Source of the DNA: Ceratopteris richardii
Taxonomy: Eukaryota > Streptophyta > Polypodiopsida > Polypodiales > Pteridaceae
Length of the DNA: 64,000 bases
Assembly (NCBI GenBank): GCA_020310875.1
Contig: CM035407.1
Coordinates: 65,990,658-66,054,657 of the forward strand
Direction: 5' to 3'
A program made the translations under genes and the position numbers. Positions 33,250 to 44,383 of this stretch are shown piece after piece. How positions within the stretch are numbered: the stretch's first letter is position 1; each line of letters begins with the position of its first letter. Below the pieces are notes generated by a model that worked only from the letters and a program-made list of their open reading frames with translations, was not told the origin of the DNA and searched no databases.

Positions 33250-34521
33250 TGTTGGAGAAAGTCTATGACAAGCCTAAGTATTGGCTTGAGTCCCACAAAG
33301 TCATAGAAGAAGCTTTAAAATGAAGACTATGCAAAGTTCACTTATGAACTACCTCTTGTAACTTTTGAAGAGTTTACTTAATGTAAAAGTGAGAGAATCT
33401 TAAGTGGTTGAGTCCACTTGATAAAAAAGGGAAAGAGGAGCCACGAATTTGTGATTTGTGGTAGGTAGAGAATCAAATAAATCACTAATTGATTGGAGAG
33501 TGATTGAGGGAAGTTAGCCTCCCAAACTCAACTATAAATAGATGGCAGCTTTAGTCGTGGTTAGAGAGACCTATGTGAAGACCTCCAAGAGCTGAGCTTT
33601 ATGCCATATCAAGGTGTGATTACAAGGCACACATATGTATCAGTAATTCCATTGTATAGTACAAGCAATATACTTTCATTTTCATGATCATTTGAGTTCA
33701 TATTTCCATGTTCTTGTGAAGTGTACTACTCACTGCCATATCTCTCAGTTTTCTCAGTCAGATTGCACAGATGGTTTCTCTAAGCTTGGTGCATCATTTT
33801 TAGTGATTTAACTTGGTAAAGTTATCTCTATAAGTCTAATATATGCTCATCAAATTTCATTTCATTTGGGTATTGCAATCTTCAGTTATGTTTAGTTGAA
33901 GTCAACATTGTCTGTCATTTTCACTTCTCTGTCAGGTACCCGACTTTTTTACTCATCTTGTCAGAGCTGTTTCGTAGTGTGTACTTATCCACATTCCATG
34001 ATTTAAAGCTTGTTAGATTCACGTACTGTTTAGTATAAGCATACAAATTTTTATAATCATTGGATTCTTAAATCTGGAGTTATGTTCATTTTTCTGCTCA
34101 CTGGTCTCAAATTGTAGCAGCCCGTGAAAATCGAGATGTTGTCATCAGTTGCTAAACATCATTCTCAATGTGTGGTTCATTATTTTTTATGATATTACTC
34201 TTGAAAGTTAGCTCTATACGTTAGCTAGACTTCCCCAAGAGGAATTAAGCTAATTGCTGTTGTGCTTAGAGAATTATGCAAAACACTAGACAGGTGTATG
34301 AACCAAAAATAGCAAGTTCTTCACCTCTGAGCTAACTCCAACTTATCTGTTTTGATCTATCTTTTTAAGAGTGATCTTCCAAGCTACATGGGGTGTCTAA
34401 TACATCCATTGGCAATATAAAAGGGCCCACCACATACTCCTGGAGTTCATTTTGATGGTGTAGATCAAGGAGTTTGCAACACCTCTTCATCTTCAAGCAC
34501 ATACCTATCCATCTCTTCACA
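33250..34521 (+). repeat. 3' LTR of Copia-B (1272 bp)
   Basis: TGTTGGAGAAAGTC...ATCTCTTCACA. Its reverse complement matches the interrupted LTR at 52761-53120 plus 59549-60339 throughout, apart from about 110 bp missing there (this LTR's 34046-34154). A canonical CTATAAATA lies at 33532-33540. Confidence 0.92.
33532..33540 (+). promoter_or_regulatory. TATA box in Copia-B 3' LTR
   Basis: CTATAAATA. The same box is kept in the other LTR as CTATTTATAG read on the plus strand (60047-60056), consistent with the LTR core promoter. Confidence 0.6.
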
Positions 34522-34526
34522 TTCTT
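34522..34526. repeat. Target-site duplication of Copia-B (inverted copy)
   Basis: TTCTT directly follows the LTR. The other end of Copia-B (60339) is followed by AAGAA, its reverse complement. Two ends of one insertion would show this relation if one had been inverted. Confidence 0.75.
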
Positions 34527-36864
34527 CCCCAAGATGGTTTCCAAAAGTGAGAATAAGTGCTCCATAGAGGACGATAATCATGGATTCATAGTCAACCATT
34601 TTAAAATTCTTATTGGGTAGTTTCCCCAAGAACCAAGTGCATGGCCTTTATCTCATGAACAAAAACATAGATCAATGTCTTGAGGAACAATTGTCTAGGA
34701 GACTGCTTTTTTATGCTATCTTCCTAAGTGAAAGATCTTGAGGCTCAATGCTTGACCAATGAGTTCTTTGAAGTCTTCAAAGGAACCATCCTAGGGCCCC
34801 TCCATATGGTCTAGTACAAGGAAATTAGATTTAGTGTGCTTCCTAGATGCCTTAATGCATGGGTGATTAAGTAGATGCTAAAGAAGGATAATAAGAATTA
34901 TAAAAATAAATTGTAGACCAATAACCATGATCCAAATGGGGTACAAGGTTACTACAAAGGTCAGATTCTTGAATTCTTTTACAAATCATCTAAAATTTTG
35001 GATTTATAAAGATAAAAAACAATTTCATTAAGGGAAGATCAATCTTGCAAGCCATCATCAACATCTTGGGAGGAATGAAATTCCTTAAGGGTTGGGTCAA
35101 AACTTTATTTTTTGAAGATTTTATTTAATAAAGCCTATGATCTACTATAATGGATGTCGTCTAGGGATTCCTTACGCTTGGACATGGATAATAAATTCAT
35201 TAGAATGGTTTTAATGCTTTGGAGGAACACCTATATTAGAATCTATTAGACAAGGCTAACTTTTGGTCCCTCATTTGTTTCCCATTGTTTTTTATGGTCT
35301 TAGTTGCGTGGTGAATGGTTGTGTCCTTTCAGATTAAATCAAGGGTGTCTCACTTCCTCAAGGGCCAAATCGAATGGTTCTTAGAATGCTCCAAAAAAAT
35401 TTGGAATTTCTTGGAAACCTTTGAATTGGCTTACGCTTCTTGATCAATCACAGCAAGATGGTTGTTAAGGTTTATTTCCATACCCTTCAATATTCATCAT
35501 GAATCAAGGGGGTAGTGAAATTTCGTCAAGGAAAGATTTCCTCTTGCGTTTTCGACATATCAATGGATCAATTTTGGGATTGGATCCTCAATATGCTTAG
35601 GGGTAAGATCTAGTACAAGAAGGGTATGCAAATCAATGTAGCAAGGAGAGACATGGTTATTAACACATTCTTGATTCCATCAATCATCAATTTCCTCTCA
35701 TGCTCAAGATCAAATGAAGAATATTTAATTAAGATGGAGAGATCTTGAAGAAACTTTCTTTAGTTCAGGTATTCAAATAAGAGAGGCATTCCTAAGATCT
35801 ACAAGTGGGAAATATGCACTAGATCAAAGGACTAGGATGGATTGGGCATTATCAATGTTTTGGATTGCAAAGAAAATCACAATTAAATTGATGATCAAGG
35901 CTATCTTAACCAAGGAAATTGTTGGTCCAAGATTATCTTTAAAAATATCCAAAACCTTTCTCTCTCATATGCTCTTGGATAAAAAACGCTATGACCTCAC
36001 CACACTCCTCTTCTCCCTTTCCCTAGTGATTCCCAAAGGATCGGGATTGATGTCCTCCCTTCAAAGAGCTCAAAATAAGTTAAAGCCCCAGTCTTGCTTG
36101 AGCTATGATTGGAAATGTGTAGCAAGGTGAGGAAGAAGCTAAAATGATTGCTGTGGTTCCCCATTATGGATATTAGGCCAATTGAGAATGAAAACTTAAA
36201 AAGAGTTGAAAGGATTTGGTCCAAGAGATTCCACCATTGGAAACATCTTTGGAAGAACATTAGAAGAGATTGAATCAAAGAACAAGATATCCATACTAGT
36301 CTTAAGTTACATTATGTTGATTGGTACTTTCGTCTCAACCAAATCTATGGAGGGAATGGATGAAGTGAGACTAGTGGAAGGTAATAACGATCTACACCAC
36401 ATGGGAACAAAATGGAAAACCGGTAATAGAATTGAAGGCATTTCGAATTTCTTTGTCAAAAAATAAAATATGGTGCATTCTAAGTTGTCGATTAAGTGGG
36501 AACAAAAAAACTCAAGGCCTATGTCACCCCTTGCTAGAAAGGAATAACTTAGTCCTCCTATGGTAAATTCTCCGCAAGCGAGTTTGGAGCACTATCAAAG
36601 TCTTCAAAATATATCTTGCCCCTCCATGCCATAAGCATTGTTTCAAAGACACAGAAGATATTGGTCATCTCTTCTTCTCTTGCCTAAAGAGCACCAGAGT
36701 TTGGAAAGAGGTTTGGAGTATTCTCAAACTTGACCAACATATAAACTGGAAGCAAGATCTTCTTGGAGACACGATTGGTTGCTCAGCCTACTCTTTCAAA
36801 GTAGAGGCCCTTTGGAAAATACGGAAGGGAAGATGCATAGTGAATTTGGTGATTCTCCCAAAAA
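34527..36864 (+). pseudogene. LINE-b ORF2, RT to zf-RVT region (decayed)
   Basis: A long, heavily stopped relic that follows LINE-A ORF2 in order. EDDNHGFIVNHFKILIG parallels EEDNFGIIEGHFTRLLG (about 34560-34620). LDALMHG, RPITMIQMGYKVTTKV (about 34910-34960) and MQINVARRDMVINTFLIPS.INFLSC (about 35620-35700) follow, then KRGIPKI (35780), RVERIWSKRFHHWKHLWK (36200-36255) and KVWSILKLDQHINWKQDLLGDTIGCSA (36700-36790). ALWKIRKGRCIVN and FGDSPK close it at 36864. It starts at the Copia-B flank and stops at the G4 flank. Its continuations are 46799-46985 (plus) and 60345-61000 (minus). Confidence 0.85.
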
Positions 36865-36869
36865 GTAAT
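36865..36869. repeat. Target-site duplication of G4 (left copy)
   Basis: GTAAT. The cognate right copy at 46794-46798 is GTGAT, a 4 of 5 match. LINE-b reading continues across the pair (FGDSPK, then the IEKS-like segment). Confidence 0.7.
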
Positions 36870-37476
36870 TGTAGCTCAAGCGTAAGCACCACCTCCTTTA
36901 CTTGTCAATCCACAGAGACGTGAGGACCGGTATGAAGAACACGAGCAAGTGAAGGCACAAGTGTGTGAGTGAAAGCACACAAACATGCACACACATACAC
37001 ACACACACACAAGGTAAGATCAAAGAGAGGAACAATGGAAAGCTTCGATTGCAAATGAGTTCTCTTACAAAAGCTCTATTCTCTCACAAGATAACCTCAA
37101 AAATGAGCTCTTTAGCTCTTTTTATAGTTTTTTGAGTAGTTTTGGCCCTGCCCAGACCTAGTGTCTGGCCTAGTTAAAAATTAGGTTCCAAGGCTTATTT
37201 GATTGCTCAAACGAAGTCTAAAAATTATGAAAATCGGTACGATGATACTTCTAATACTCCTCAAGCTTGAGGACTCCTTGGCTTGAACAAAATGGATTTA
37301 GAAAAATATGAAATGGTATTTACAATGACTTTTAGTGATGAAAATCGCTATTTTTATAGGGATTTCTTCTGAAAATTTGACATACACTTCTTGGAGCTCC
37401 CTACTTGCTCCTTCTTCTTATGTGTCCACTTCTTTCATGTGCCTCTATGCTTTGTCCTTGACCTTGAGCTTCAACA
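36870..37476 (-). repeat. 3' LTR of gypsy G4 (607 bp)
   Basis: The minus strand begins TGTTGAAGCTCAAGGTCAAG and ends GAGCTACA. It matches the plus-strand LTR at 61692-62289 over nearly its whole length and the 5' LTR remnant at 46655-46793. It includes an (AC)n run near 36995-37012 and GAAATCCCTATAAAAATAGC, a TATA-like box near 37355. Confidence 0.85.
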
Positions 37477-37495
37477 CTCCCCCCCCCTCCCCCTC
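37477..37495 (-). other. Polypurine tract of G4
   Basis: The minus strand reads GAGGGGGAGGGGGGGGGAG directly before the LTR start TGTTGAAGC. Confidence 0.85.
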
Positions 37496-38978
37496 TCGAG
37501 TCTGTCGTCCCTAACAGACCCTTGTTGTAGTGGTTGTTCCATGTAGGGCTTTGAGAGGTAGTGTCCATCTTTTGTATGTGCTTGTTCCTTGGATTCCAGC
37601 AAGCATGTGTTGTTGTGAGCTTTTAGAAATTGCCAGTTACTCAAAAAGAGTTTATCAAGGTTGAGTTGGAGCAACTGTTGGCTGCGAATTGCTTCCTAGG
37701 TATTGATGTTGTCCTCATGATGTCCTCTAGCTCTTCCAAAGGTGATGTTCATAGTAGTCATGCCAAATACTCATAAACCATAGTGAATGACGGGTAAGGA
37801 TGTTAGTGCATGGGATGAAGAAAAGATGTGCCTTGTGCACGGCCTTGTAATGGGGCCCTATGTATGCATACTTGGAAAATGCATTGGAAGAAATATGGTG
37901 CAAAAATTAGAGGTCCTGAGCTAAGTGCTCAAGGGTATGCTGACGAAGAGGTTTCCTAATCTATCATGGTTATGGTGTTTCCAAAGTAGAGATACTTACC
38001 ATGGTGAAGGGTCGATCGATGTTTATCTCTTCGTGTTGTACTCCTCTTTTCAAAGCAATGTTTGCCAAATACTGAGAATTGAATTTCTTTATATTCTTTG
38101 ACAAACAACATTGGGTAACTACACCAAGCTTAGTTTCACATATTCTCTTTAGCTCACCATAAGCAGGAGTCTTCTCATCTAGTATACATACAAGGATTTT
38201 TAGGGTACCAAACTAACTCTTGCAGATATCTCCTTATATGCTCTTATACATAGAGTAGTTAAGCATCGCTCAAGTTGTGGACCTTCAAGATCTTCCCTTG
38301 TGCCATGGTAAGGGGAAACAATAGTTGTGGATGCCATGTTTATGCCAAGTGCTTGACATCTACCAGATAAGGCATCAATAATACAATCTGCTAGCCGAGA
38401 CACACTTCTATCCAAACTGATAAATGCCCAGGAATCAATGGTTCCATTTTTCAACTAAGCATGACTCATTCATGTTCCATGAGACAAACCTAGGAACAAG
38501 TTCTTTCTCTCTCTATTTTTCTTCCTCCCTTTTTTTTTGCAAAACAATGTCACAAAACAAGAAGACAAAGGTTAGAAATAAAAAAATGGTTTACATGTGT
38601 CAATGTGCTCTTGAGCATGGGACTCTCAATTCTGTCTACGCACGGCCATGTAATGTGGCCCTATATTAATGCATACTTTGGAAATGCATGACCTGAATGG
38701 TGCAAAAGATAGGGTTGTGCAAGGAGCACATGGTTTTCACTCTTCGAGGCTTTTGATGTTACTTGTGGATGTTGATGCCATCTTTGTTGGAGGTATCCCT
38801 TGGACCTTGAAATGATGTAAGGGATTGATGGTTGAATGGCAACTGGCCCTTCTTCCTTATGGGGATCCATTTGAGAACGAGCTCCAACTGTGTAGTGAGC
38901 ACCTTTGGCCTAATCATCCTTGGTTAGTTTCTTGACTGTTGTGTCCCTTGTGGTTGTCGCTTTGGTTTTGTAGGGGTC
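37496..38978 (-). other. Internal 3' region of G4, no recognised protein
   Basis: About 1.5 kb between the N1 insertion and the G4 polypurine tract. The best minus-strand frame (38200-38454) reads LDRSVSRLADCIIDALSGRCQ and has no motif I can name. Two ~75-bp segments are repeated directly at about 37837-37910 and 38640-38710 (core GCACGGCC.TGTAATG.GGCCCTAT). Integrase core sequence, expected somewhere in G4, is not seen here. Confidence 0.4.
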
Positions 38979-39341
38979 TGTTAAGGGCACATTGTATCAC
39001 AGTGTATCTTGCTACCCTTTTGGCTATTCTAGAGTTGAGATTATATTTGTAAGGTTCATTTGGAGGGTTGAGAAAAGGTTGAGTGGGAAGAGCCTTAAAG
39101 GCCACCTTCATTTGTATAAATATGGCAGTTTTTTAATGAAAGCTCTCTCTTGCTTCGTCGCCACTTCCATGGCTTTCGATGTGTATCTTTCTTGTTCTTG
39201 TTAATGTTCTTGTTCTTGTCTAGGGTTGCGTGACGAGTAGTTTTTTTTATTTGCTGAACGTAGCTATGGCGACGCTCCTTCTCTCCTCCCCTCTCTCTCT
39301 CTCTTTCATTGTTGAAGGGAGGCCAGTCCTCTCTGTTAACA
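38979..39341 (+). repeat. 5' LTR of non-autonomous element N1 (363 bp)
   Basis: TGTTAAGGGCAC...CTCTCTGTTAACA, with the same TGTTA/TAACA termini as G1. It is followed by TTTGGCGCCGTCT, the same primer-site motif as G1. TATAAATATG near 39116 is a likely TATA box. The first ~175 bp are repeated at 42045-42219 with one difference noted. Confidence 0.85.
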
Positions 39342-41342
39342 TTTGGCGCCGTCTAGACTTACCCCCCCTTGGCTCTATTGGTTGCAGCATGTCTGCGTAA
39401 TATTTTCATCACTGCCGCGCCTGCGTCGCTTGTCTGATGTGTATTTCAATTCGTGTTTCTTCCGATGGGTTTGTATGGCGCTGTTTCTTGCTTGAATCAG
39501 GACATTGCGCATGCATCCATGACAAGAGTTGAGATCGACAAGGTCTCTGCACTTTGGTAGCGTAACGACAAGAGTTTGAAGATTACTACACGTACAAGCA
39601 ATGAGATAAAGGTCTGCATCACAGAGGCCTGACGTCCTTCCAAACAGACCGATGCGCGGTAGAAACTGATGAAGAAGATCAGGATCAAGCATGCGCAAGC
39701 TTGCACGGGTTCAACCTTCACACCCAAACCATCTCTTGCTTACATGAAGCATGCTTTGCGAGCTACCATGCTGCGGACCCATCAAAGAATATGCCCGAGT
39801 TCATCGTCGCTAAGCTGATTGATAGCGCAGCTATCGTCCAGAGAGGCAACCCATCGCTCTGTTTCATCTTCATCGTCGGAGCCACTTACTTCCAACCCTT
39901 CTGGCATATCGTGATTTCCACCCCGCAGCCTTGTCGTTCGATTATCTAGGATCCTATGGCATGAACAGTCGCAGCCACGAGAAACTTCAGAGCAAATCCA
40001 TTGCCAATTCGGTCCAGTTTGGTCCCATTTCAGTATTTTTCTCGAGTGTGGTGATGAATTCGGTGATGCCCCGGTCTGATGATCTTCTGCATTTTCGGTG
40101 ATTTCTATCAACATTACGAGTGCTATCAGCCCTGGTCCGGTCCTCTAGTCCGATTGTGTGCAGTGCGCTCTGATGAACTGTCTTCGTTCTTCGGTGGTAA
40201 TCCTGTGTGCTGGTTGAATCCGCGCTTTTTGGGGCGCTTTTCTCGGGAGGTTTGGGGGCCGGCACTAATCATCAACCTCATCCCCTAAAAACGTTGAGCC
40301 CAGGGCGGCCCAATCCCGCACTATTCCGGTGCCTTCCGAATCATTCGGGTGTACTTTTGATTCTGCTACGTGCTTGTTGCACTCAGTGGTGCGCGCGTCT
40401 CACTGATGCTATCGACAGTTAAAATTTCGGTGCTTGCTCCTCATTCCGGTGGTTGTGATTCGGTACTTGCTGAGTCCGGTGGTGACCCGATGATTTCGGT
40501 GTGATAGAATTGCCCTTTTCGGTGATAATTACGGTGACTTTGATGCACCTCCGATGAATGCATGGCGATCTAGTGATTTTGGTTGTGCCTTGTTTCGGTG
40601 CCCTTCTGCACCTCACTCGGCTGATTGCGTCACTGCCTGAATTTTCATCATTATTGCCTTGCCAATATGCTCGTGTCCGTCACTCCAGTTTACCAAGGCA
40701 TTTTGCCTGACCAACTTGGTGTACTGACACACTCCGCGTGGTTTTTCTAACCTCAGATATGGTTTGCAAAGTCTACGGTAGGAACAAGTTAAAGGATCAA
40801 GGTCATGCTATCAGGACAACAGATAGTTATATGCGTGCTCCCAGTGTGCCTTGCCAGTGCTGTGTGTCTGAGGTACGAATGGAGGAGTCAGATGTTTCTC
40901 CCAGTCATAGGTTCGAATGCAAAAACAAACAGATTTTAGTCGAATGAAGATTAGAACAGCCGTAGTTGGGTGCTACACCTACGATTTGTCCGGTCTGAGT
41001 CATGGTATGTATTTATCGATTCGAATGTGGCAAGGTCGTCAGGATGTCGATGATCAAGTCTCCAGGCTAAAGATATGCAGAATTAAATTAAAAAAAAAAA
41101 AAAAACAAACAAATGGCGTTCGATTCAGGCAGAATCTTAAGAACAGTAACCAGAACCTTGCAGCGATGGCTGTTTTGCTTCATGGAATATGTGGGCTTTG
41201 AGAAATGTTTTTACATATTGCATATCATTGGGGTTGGTTGTTCTGTTTGAGTTATGGAAACCTGATCACATGAAGGTTTGTATCCTATGAGAAGCATGAT
41301 GGATGGTGCTGTAAGTATGCCTGAGATGGTATGGTATGAGTG

Positions 41343-41480
41343 CGAGGTAGCGTTAACTCGGCAGAAGCACTCATTTGTTTTGTTTTCGATAATGAGAGAG
41401 TGTGAGGTAGCGTTAAGTCGGCAGAAACACTCCATGTGGATTGTGAATGTGAGGTAGCGTTGATTCGGCAGAAGCATTCA
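41343..41480. repeat. Three spaced 32-bp repeats in N1
   Basis: Units near 41343, 41402 and 41450 share GTGAGGTAGCGTT, then TCGGCAGAA and CACTC or CATTC, with spacers of about 30 and 20 bp. The motif is not seen elsewhere in the window. Confidence 0.7.
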
Positions 41481-42010
41481 CTGATTTTCTTTTTTGTTTG
41501 TGTGCATGTTTTGAGTGATGGATGATGTCGGATATGGGATACATACCTTCATGTTGATTTGAGTCTTCATATATGGATATTTGATGTTGTATTTGTTGAT
41601 TTATGTTGAAGTACTTATGGATAGCGGAATATGCCAAACTGAAGTAAAGCTTGCTGATAATGCGCTGATTGACTGATTCATCCCTCTTGCAAATTTACAC
41701 AGATTGTCCATGATAATGATGTAATGTAAGAACATATGAAAATTATGTAATTGCTGAGCTATGTAATTATGCCATTTTTTGTACTTCATGCCAAAGCATA
41801 TAGAAGGGCAGACTATCGGTTGTGTGTAATATACTTGCATATCTTGGATTCAGTTCCAGGCACTTTGCTTTGCATTACATATTTTTCATAGTTCTGGACT
41901 ATTATGGGCATTATCTTACCTTCCATACCATGGATTTGAGCCATGCACTTTGGTTGGTGGATAATGTTTCATAGGGTAGAAGCATTTAGAAAACCTAGGA
42001 CATTGGTAAG

Positions 42011-42044
42011 CACGGTGCGGGTTCGAGTCCACCGTGCGTGCCAG
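42011..42044 (+). other. Hairpin and T-arm-like segment at the N1 3' LTR boundary
   Basis: CACGGTG CGGGTTCGAGTC CACCGTG forms a perfect 7-bp stem around a loop containing the B-box-like GGTTCGAGTC, followed by CGTGCCAG and the LTR. No polypurine tract is present. Confidence 0.6.
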
Positions 42045-42219
42045 TGTTAAGGGCACAGTGTATCACAGTGTATCTTGCTACCCTTTTGGCTATTCTAGAG
42101 TTGAGATTATATTTGTAAGGTTCATTTGGAGGGTTGAGAAAAGGTTGAGTGGGAAGAGCCTTAAAGGCCACCTTCATTTGTATAAATATGGCAGTTTTTT
42201 AATGAAAGCTCTCTCTTGC
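42045..42219 (+). repeat. Truncated 3' LTR of N1
   Basis: Matches the first 175 bp of the 5' LTR (38979-39153). After TCTCTTGCTT it switches to ACATGAAGCATGCTTTGCGAG, which is found after TCTCTTGCTT at 39744 inside N1. The switch suggests a template change or recombination at a 10-bp shared word. Confidence 0.8.
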
Positions 42220-42326
42220 TTACATGAAGCATGCTTTGCGAGCTACATGAAACATGCTTTGCGAGCTTTACCAATGTTTCATGTAGCTTTGCGAGCTACA
42301 TGAAACATGCTTTGCGAGCTTACAAA
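42220..42326. repeat. Short repeats with TGCTTTGCGAGCT
   Basis: TGCTTTGCGAGCT or a close variant occurs four times with ACATGAA words in both orientations. It appears to be filler made from the N1 internal segment near 39744-39764. Confidence 0.6.
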
Positions 42327-42529
42327 TGGTCTTCAGAATTTCGGTCCTTCATGACTGTAATTGCTGTGACGCCGATTATAGAATGGTTGTGATATCTATC
42401 TGAACGAGTGACTTTGATTCTTGTGCTAAGGTCTTCAGAATTTCGGTCCTTCATGACTGTAATTGCTGTGATGCCGATTATAGAATGGTTGTGATATCTA
42501 TCTGAACGAGTGACTTTGATTCTTGTACT
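42327..42529 (+). repeat. Two tandem copies of a ~103-bp segment of the G3 LTR
   Basis: GGTCTTCAGAATTTCGGTCC...GATTCTTGTGCTAA occurs twice here and once within the G3 LTR at 43185-43288. The first copy and the LTR copy share GTGACGCC; the second has GTGATGCC. Confidence 0.85.
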
Positions 42530-42665
42530 TAAACAACTATTAGAAACATTAAAGAAAAAGATCGCCCGTACATTTAGATTAGCCCGAATATGTATTTAGA
42601 AGGCATAGTCGAAGAATAGTAACCCTGTAATAACTTGCGGGTTCGGGTCCACCCGTGCGTGCCAG
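42530..42665 (+). pseudogene. G3: end of the extra ORF and 3' boundary of a G1-related gypsy
   Basis: It aligns with the last ~130 bp of G1 before its 3' LTR. The reading LLETLKKKIARTFRLAR matches the end of G1's coiled-coil ORF, followed by a stop and CTTGCGGGTTCGGGTCC, then ACCCGTGCGTGCCAG. The LTR follows. This shows that the extra ORF is shared by at least two elements. Confidence 0.75.
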
Positions 42666-43437
42666 TGTTAGCCGGCCACCGGAGTGAGACTCGCATAATG
42701 GAAATCTTTGTAAAACACGCGTGAAAGGTTGTTACGCGCATTCTTGTAAAAACTTATATAAAGCAATGAAAAAAGAGACGCGAGAGACGGGATTTGTTTT
42801 GGAAATTCACCAGACTGTTCGTCTGTGTGTGGTCCGAACGTTAGTTAATCTTGTTATTTCTGAGTTGTCTAAGTGACCTGTGTATCTGTTGGTCTGATCT
42901 TTGTCTGCATTTGCTCTTGTTGATAGTCGTGCGATTGCAAACTTGTCCCGTTTTAGCAACTCATCTGCCGTAGGTTCAACGTTTTGTCTGTGGCTCTTTA
43001 CTGGAAGTGTGGTTTTATGTGTTGGGCTAACTGATTGTCTTGGGATGATCCACCAGATGGTTAACCAGTTCTGTGCGTAGAAGATAGTAGTTCTGGTAAT
43101 ACGGGGAGTACGTTGTTTTAATGTTTACTCTGTCGTGGTATGGTAAGTTAATGTCGCAGTAAGAAGCTTAAGAGGTACAAATGGTCTTCAGAATTTCGGT
43201 CCTTCATGACTGTAATTGCTGTGACGCCGATTATAGAATGGTTGTGATATCTATCTGAACGAGTGACTTTGATTCTTGTGCTAAGGTTTCCAGCGAATTA
43301 AGTATTGAAGTAGTTGAGCATAAGCGAATCTTGTTAAGTTCCAGTAGGCCCCTGTATCTGATGTAGTTGTATTGGGAAAACTATTATAGGGCCTCTGTTC
43401 TTACAGACCCCTTCCACTCCCAAGAACTCAAGGACCA
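42666..43437 (+). repeat. 3' LTR of G3, right end truncated
   Basis: TGTTAGCCGGCCACCGG at the start and GGGCCTCTGTTCTTACAGACCCC with CCACTCCCAAG near the end parallel the G1 LTR (TGTTAGACGGCCACCGG; GGGCCTCTGTCTAACAGACC), but the middle has diverged. TATA candidate TTATATAAA is at 42754-42762. The last ~130 bp of the G1 LTR have no counterpart here. Confidence 0.8.
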
Positions 43438-44308
43438 GGTAAAACGCTCTTCCGATAGTTGGAAAAGGCGATTTACCAACCACCGATTAACAGGGTCACT
43501 ATTGCTTTCAGCTTCCAAACCCATATCCTTGATGATTGTCTTCAGACTCTTGTTGAAGTGGTGAGTTGGTCTACTTTTGGTCTTGGTGTTGGGTTCGGAC
43601 CCTTGGCTTTGGATACCGTGCAGGTTGGCATGTGTCACACTTCTTCACATAGGTATGTGCATCCATATGAAGAGTGGGCCACCAAAGTCCTGAGAATAGA
43701 ATAGTCTTGATTACTCGGTCAGGACCAAAGTGTCCACCTGCAACACCACTGTGTGCAGTTTCTAAGACTTTCAAATAGTTTGATTCATGAACGCACAATC
43801 TTAGGTAACCATCTTTTCCTCTACGGTATAGGTTGTCTCCAACTAAGGCATAGTCTTGAGCCTCTTGCTCCATGCTTATTCTTTTAGCTAGACTAGCCTC
43901 TTTGGGTAATGTCCCTGATCTCATAAATTCTACCAATGGAGCACTCCAATCTGGAATTAACGATACATGATAAAGGGTGGCATGCTCCACTGGGGGTCTC
44001 TCTTTGCACGTTGGACAATTCTTAATCCACTCATGTATTTCTTTGTCCATGTTAGGCCAATACACTCCTAAACGTTTCAAATTTTGCAATGTTCGCTGTT
44101 TAGAATAATGATTTCCTAGCAATCCTTCATGAGCTTGTTGCAACCAACTACTATGTTCATCGTCCTCAACACAACAAGCTACTACACCCTCTGTATCTTG
44201 TTTATACATGCTGCCTGCCAATATGTGATATTTTTGTAATTTTACAATTTCTTCTTGTGATGTTTTCACATTCTTATTTGCGGGTCCAAAGGTTAGGACT
44301 GTTACCAA
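43438..44308 (-). pseudogene. G4 pol fragment: two consecutive integrase zinc-binding (H2C2) modules
   Basis: The minus-strand frame 44308-43571 is open for 245 codons. It first reads LQKYHILAGSMYKQ ... AHEGLLGNHYSKQRT ... VYWPNM ... NCPTC, then repeats the same module order: YALVGDNLYRR ... AHSGVAGGHFGPDRV ... LWWPTLHMDA ... KCDTCQ. Each is a H-H-C-C zinc domain as found at the start of gypsy integrases. The catalytic DDE core is not found downstream; the sequence to 43438 is unassigned and then meets the G3 LTR. Protease, RT and most of RNase H are absent between this and Gag (44384), only ~75 bp away, so a large internal deletion has occurred. Confidence 0.85.
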
Positions 44309-44383
44309 CTTATTTGCCCATTTAGGAACAACTTCTAAATTGAACAGATAAGCATAAGGTCAAAAAGCTTGTATTGTGATAGC

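Larger units (their letters stand above)
39342..42044 (+). mobile_element. Internal region of N1 (non-autonomous LTR element)
   Basis: About 2.7 kb between the two LTRs. I see no Gag, protease, RT or integrase motif and no frame above about 110 codons. It starts with TTTGGCGCCGTCT and ends CGGGTTCGAGTCC ACCGTGCGTGCCAG, the same borders as G1, so it is probably mobilised by enzymes of G1-like elements. It holds three ~32-bp repeats with GAGGTAGCGTT and TCGGCAGAA (about 41343-41480), an A-run at 41087-41105 and a stretch rich in TTCGGTG/TCCGGTG (40430-40610). Origin of the cargo is unknown. Confidence 0.7.

Noticed and set aside
38200..38454. 84-codon minus-strand frame as integrase or RNase H of G4
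   Set aside because: No catalytic motif or zinc pattern is present.
41340..41485. CRISPR-like spaced repeats in N1
   Set aside because: Only three imperfect units with unequal spacers in a plant retroelement.
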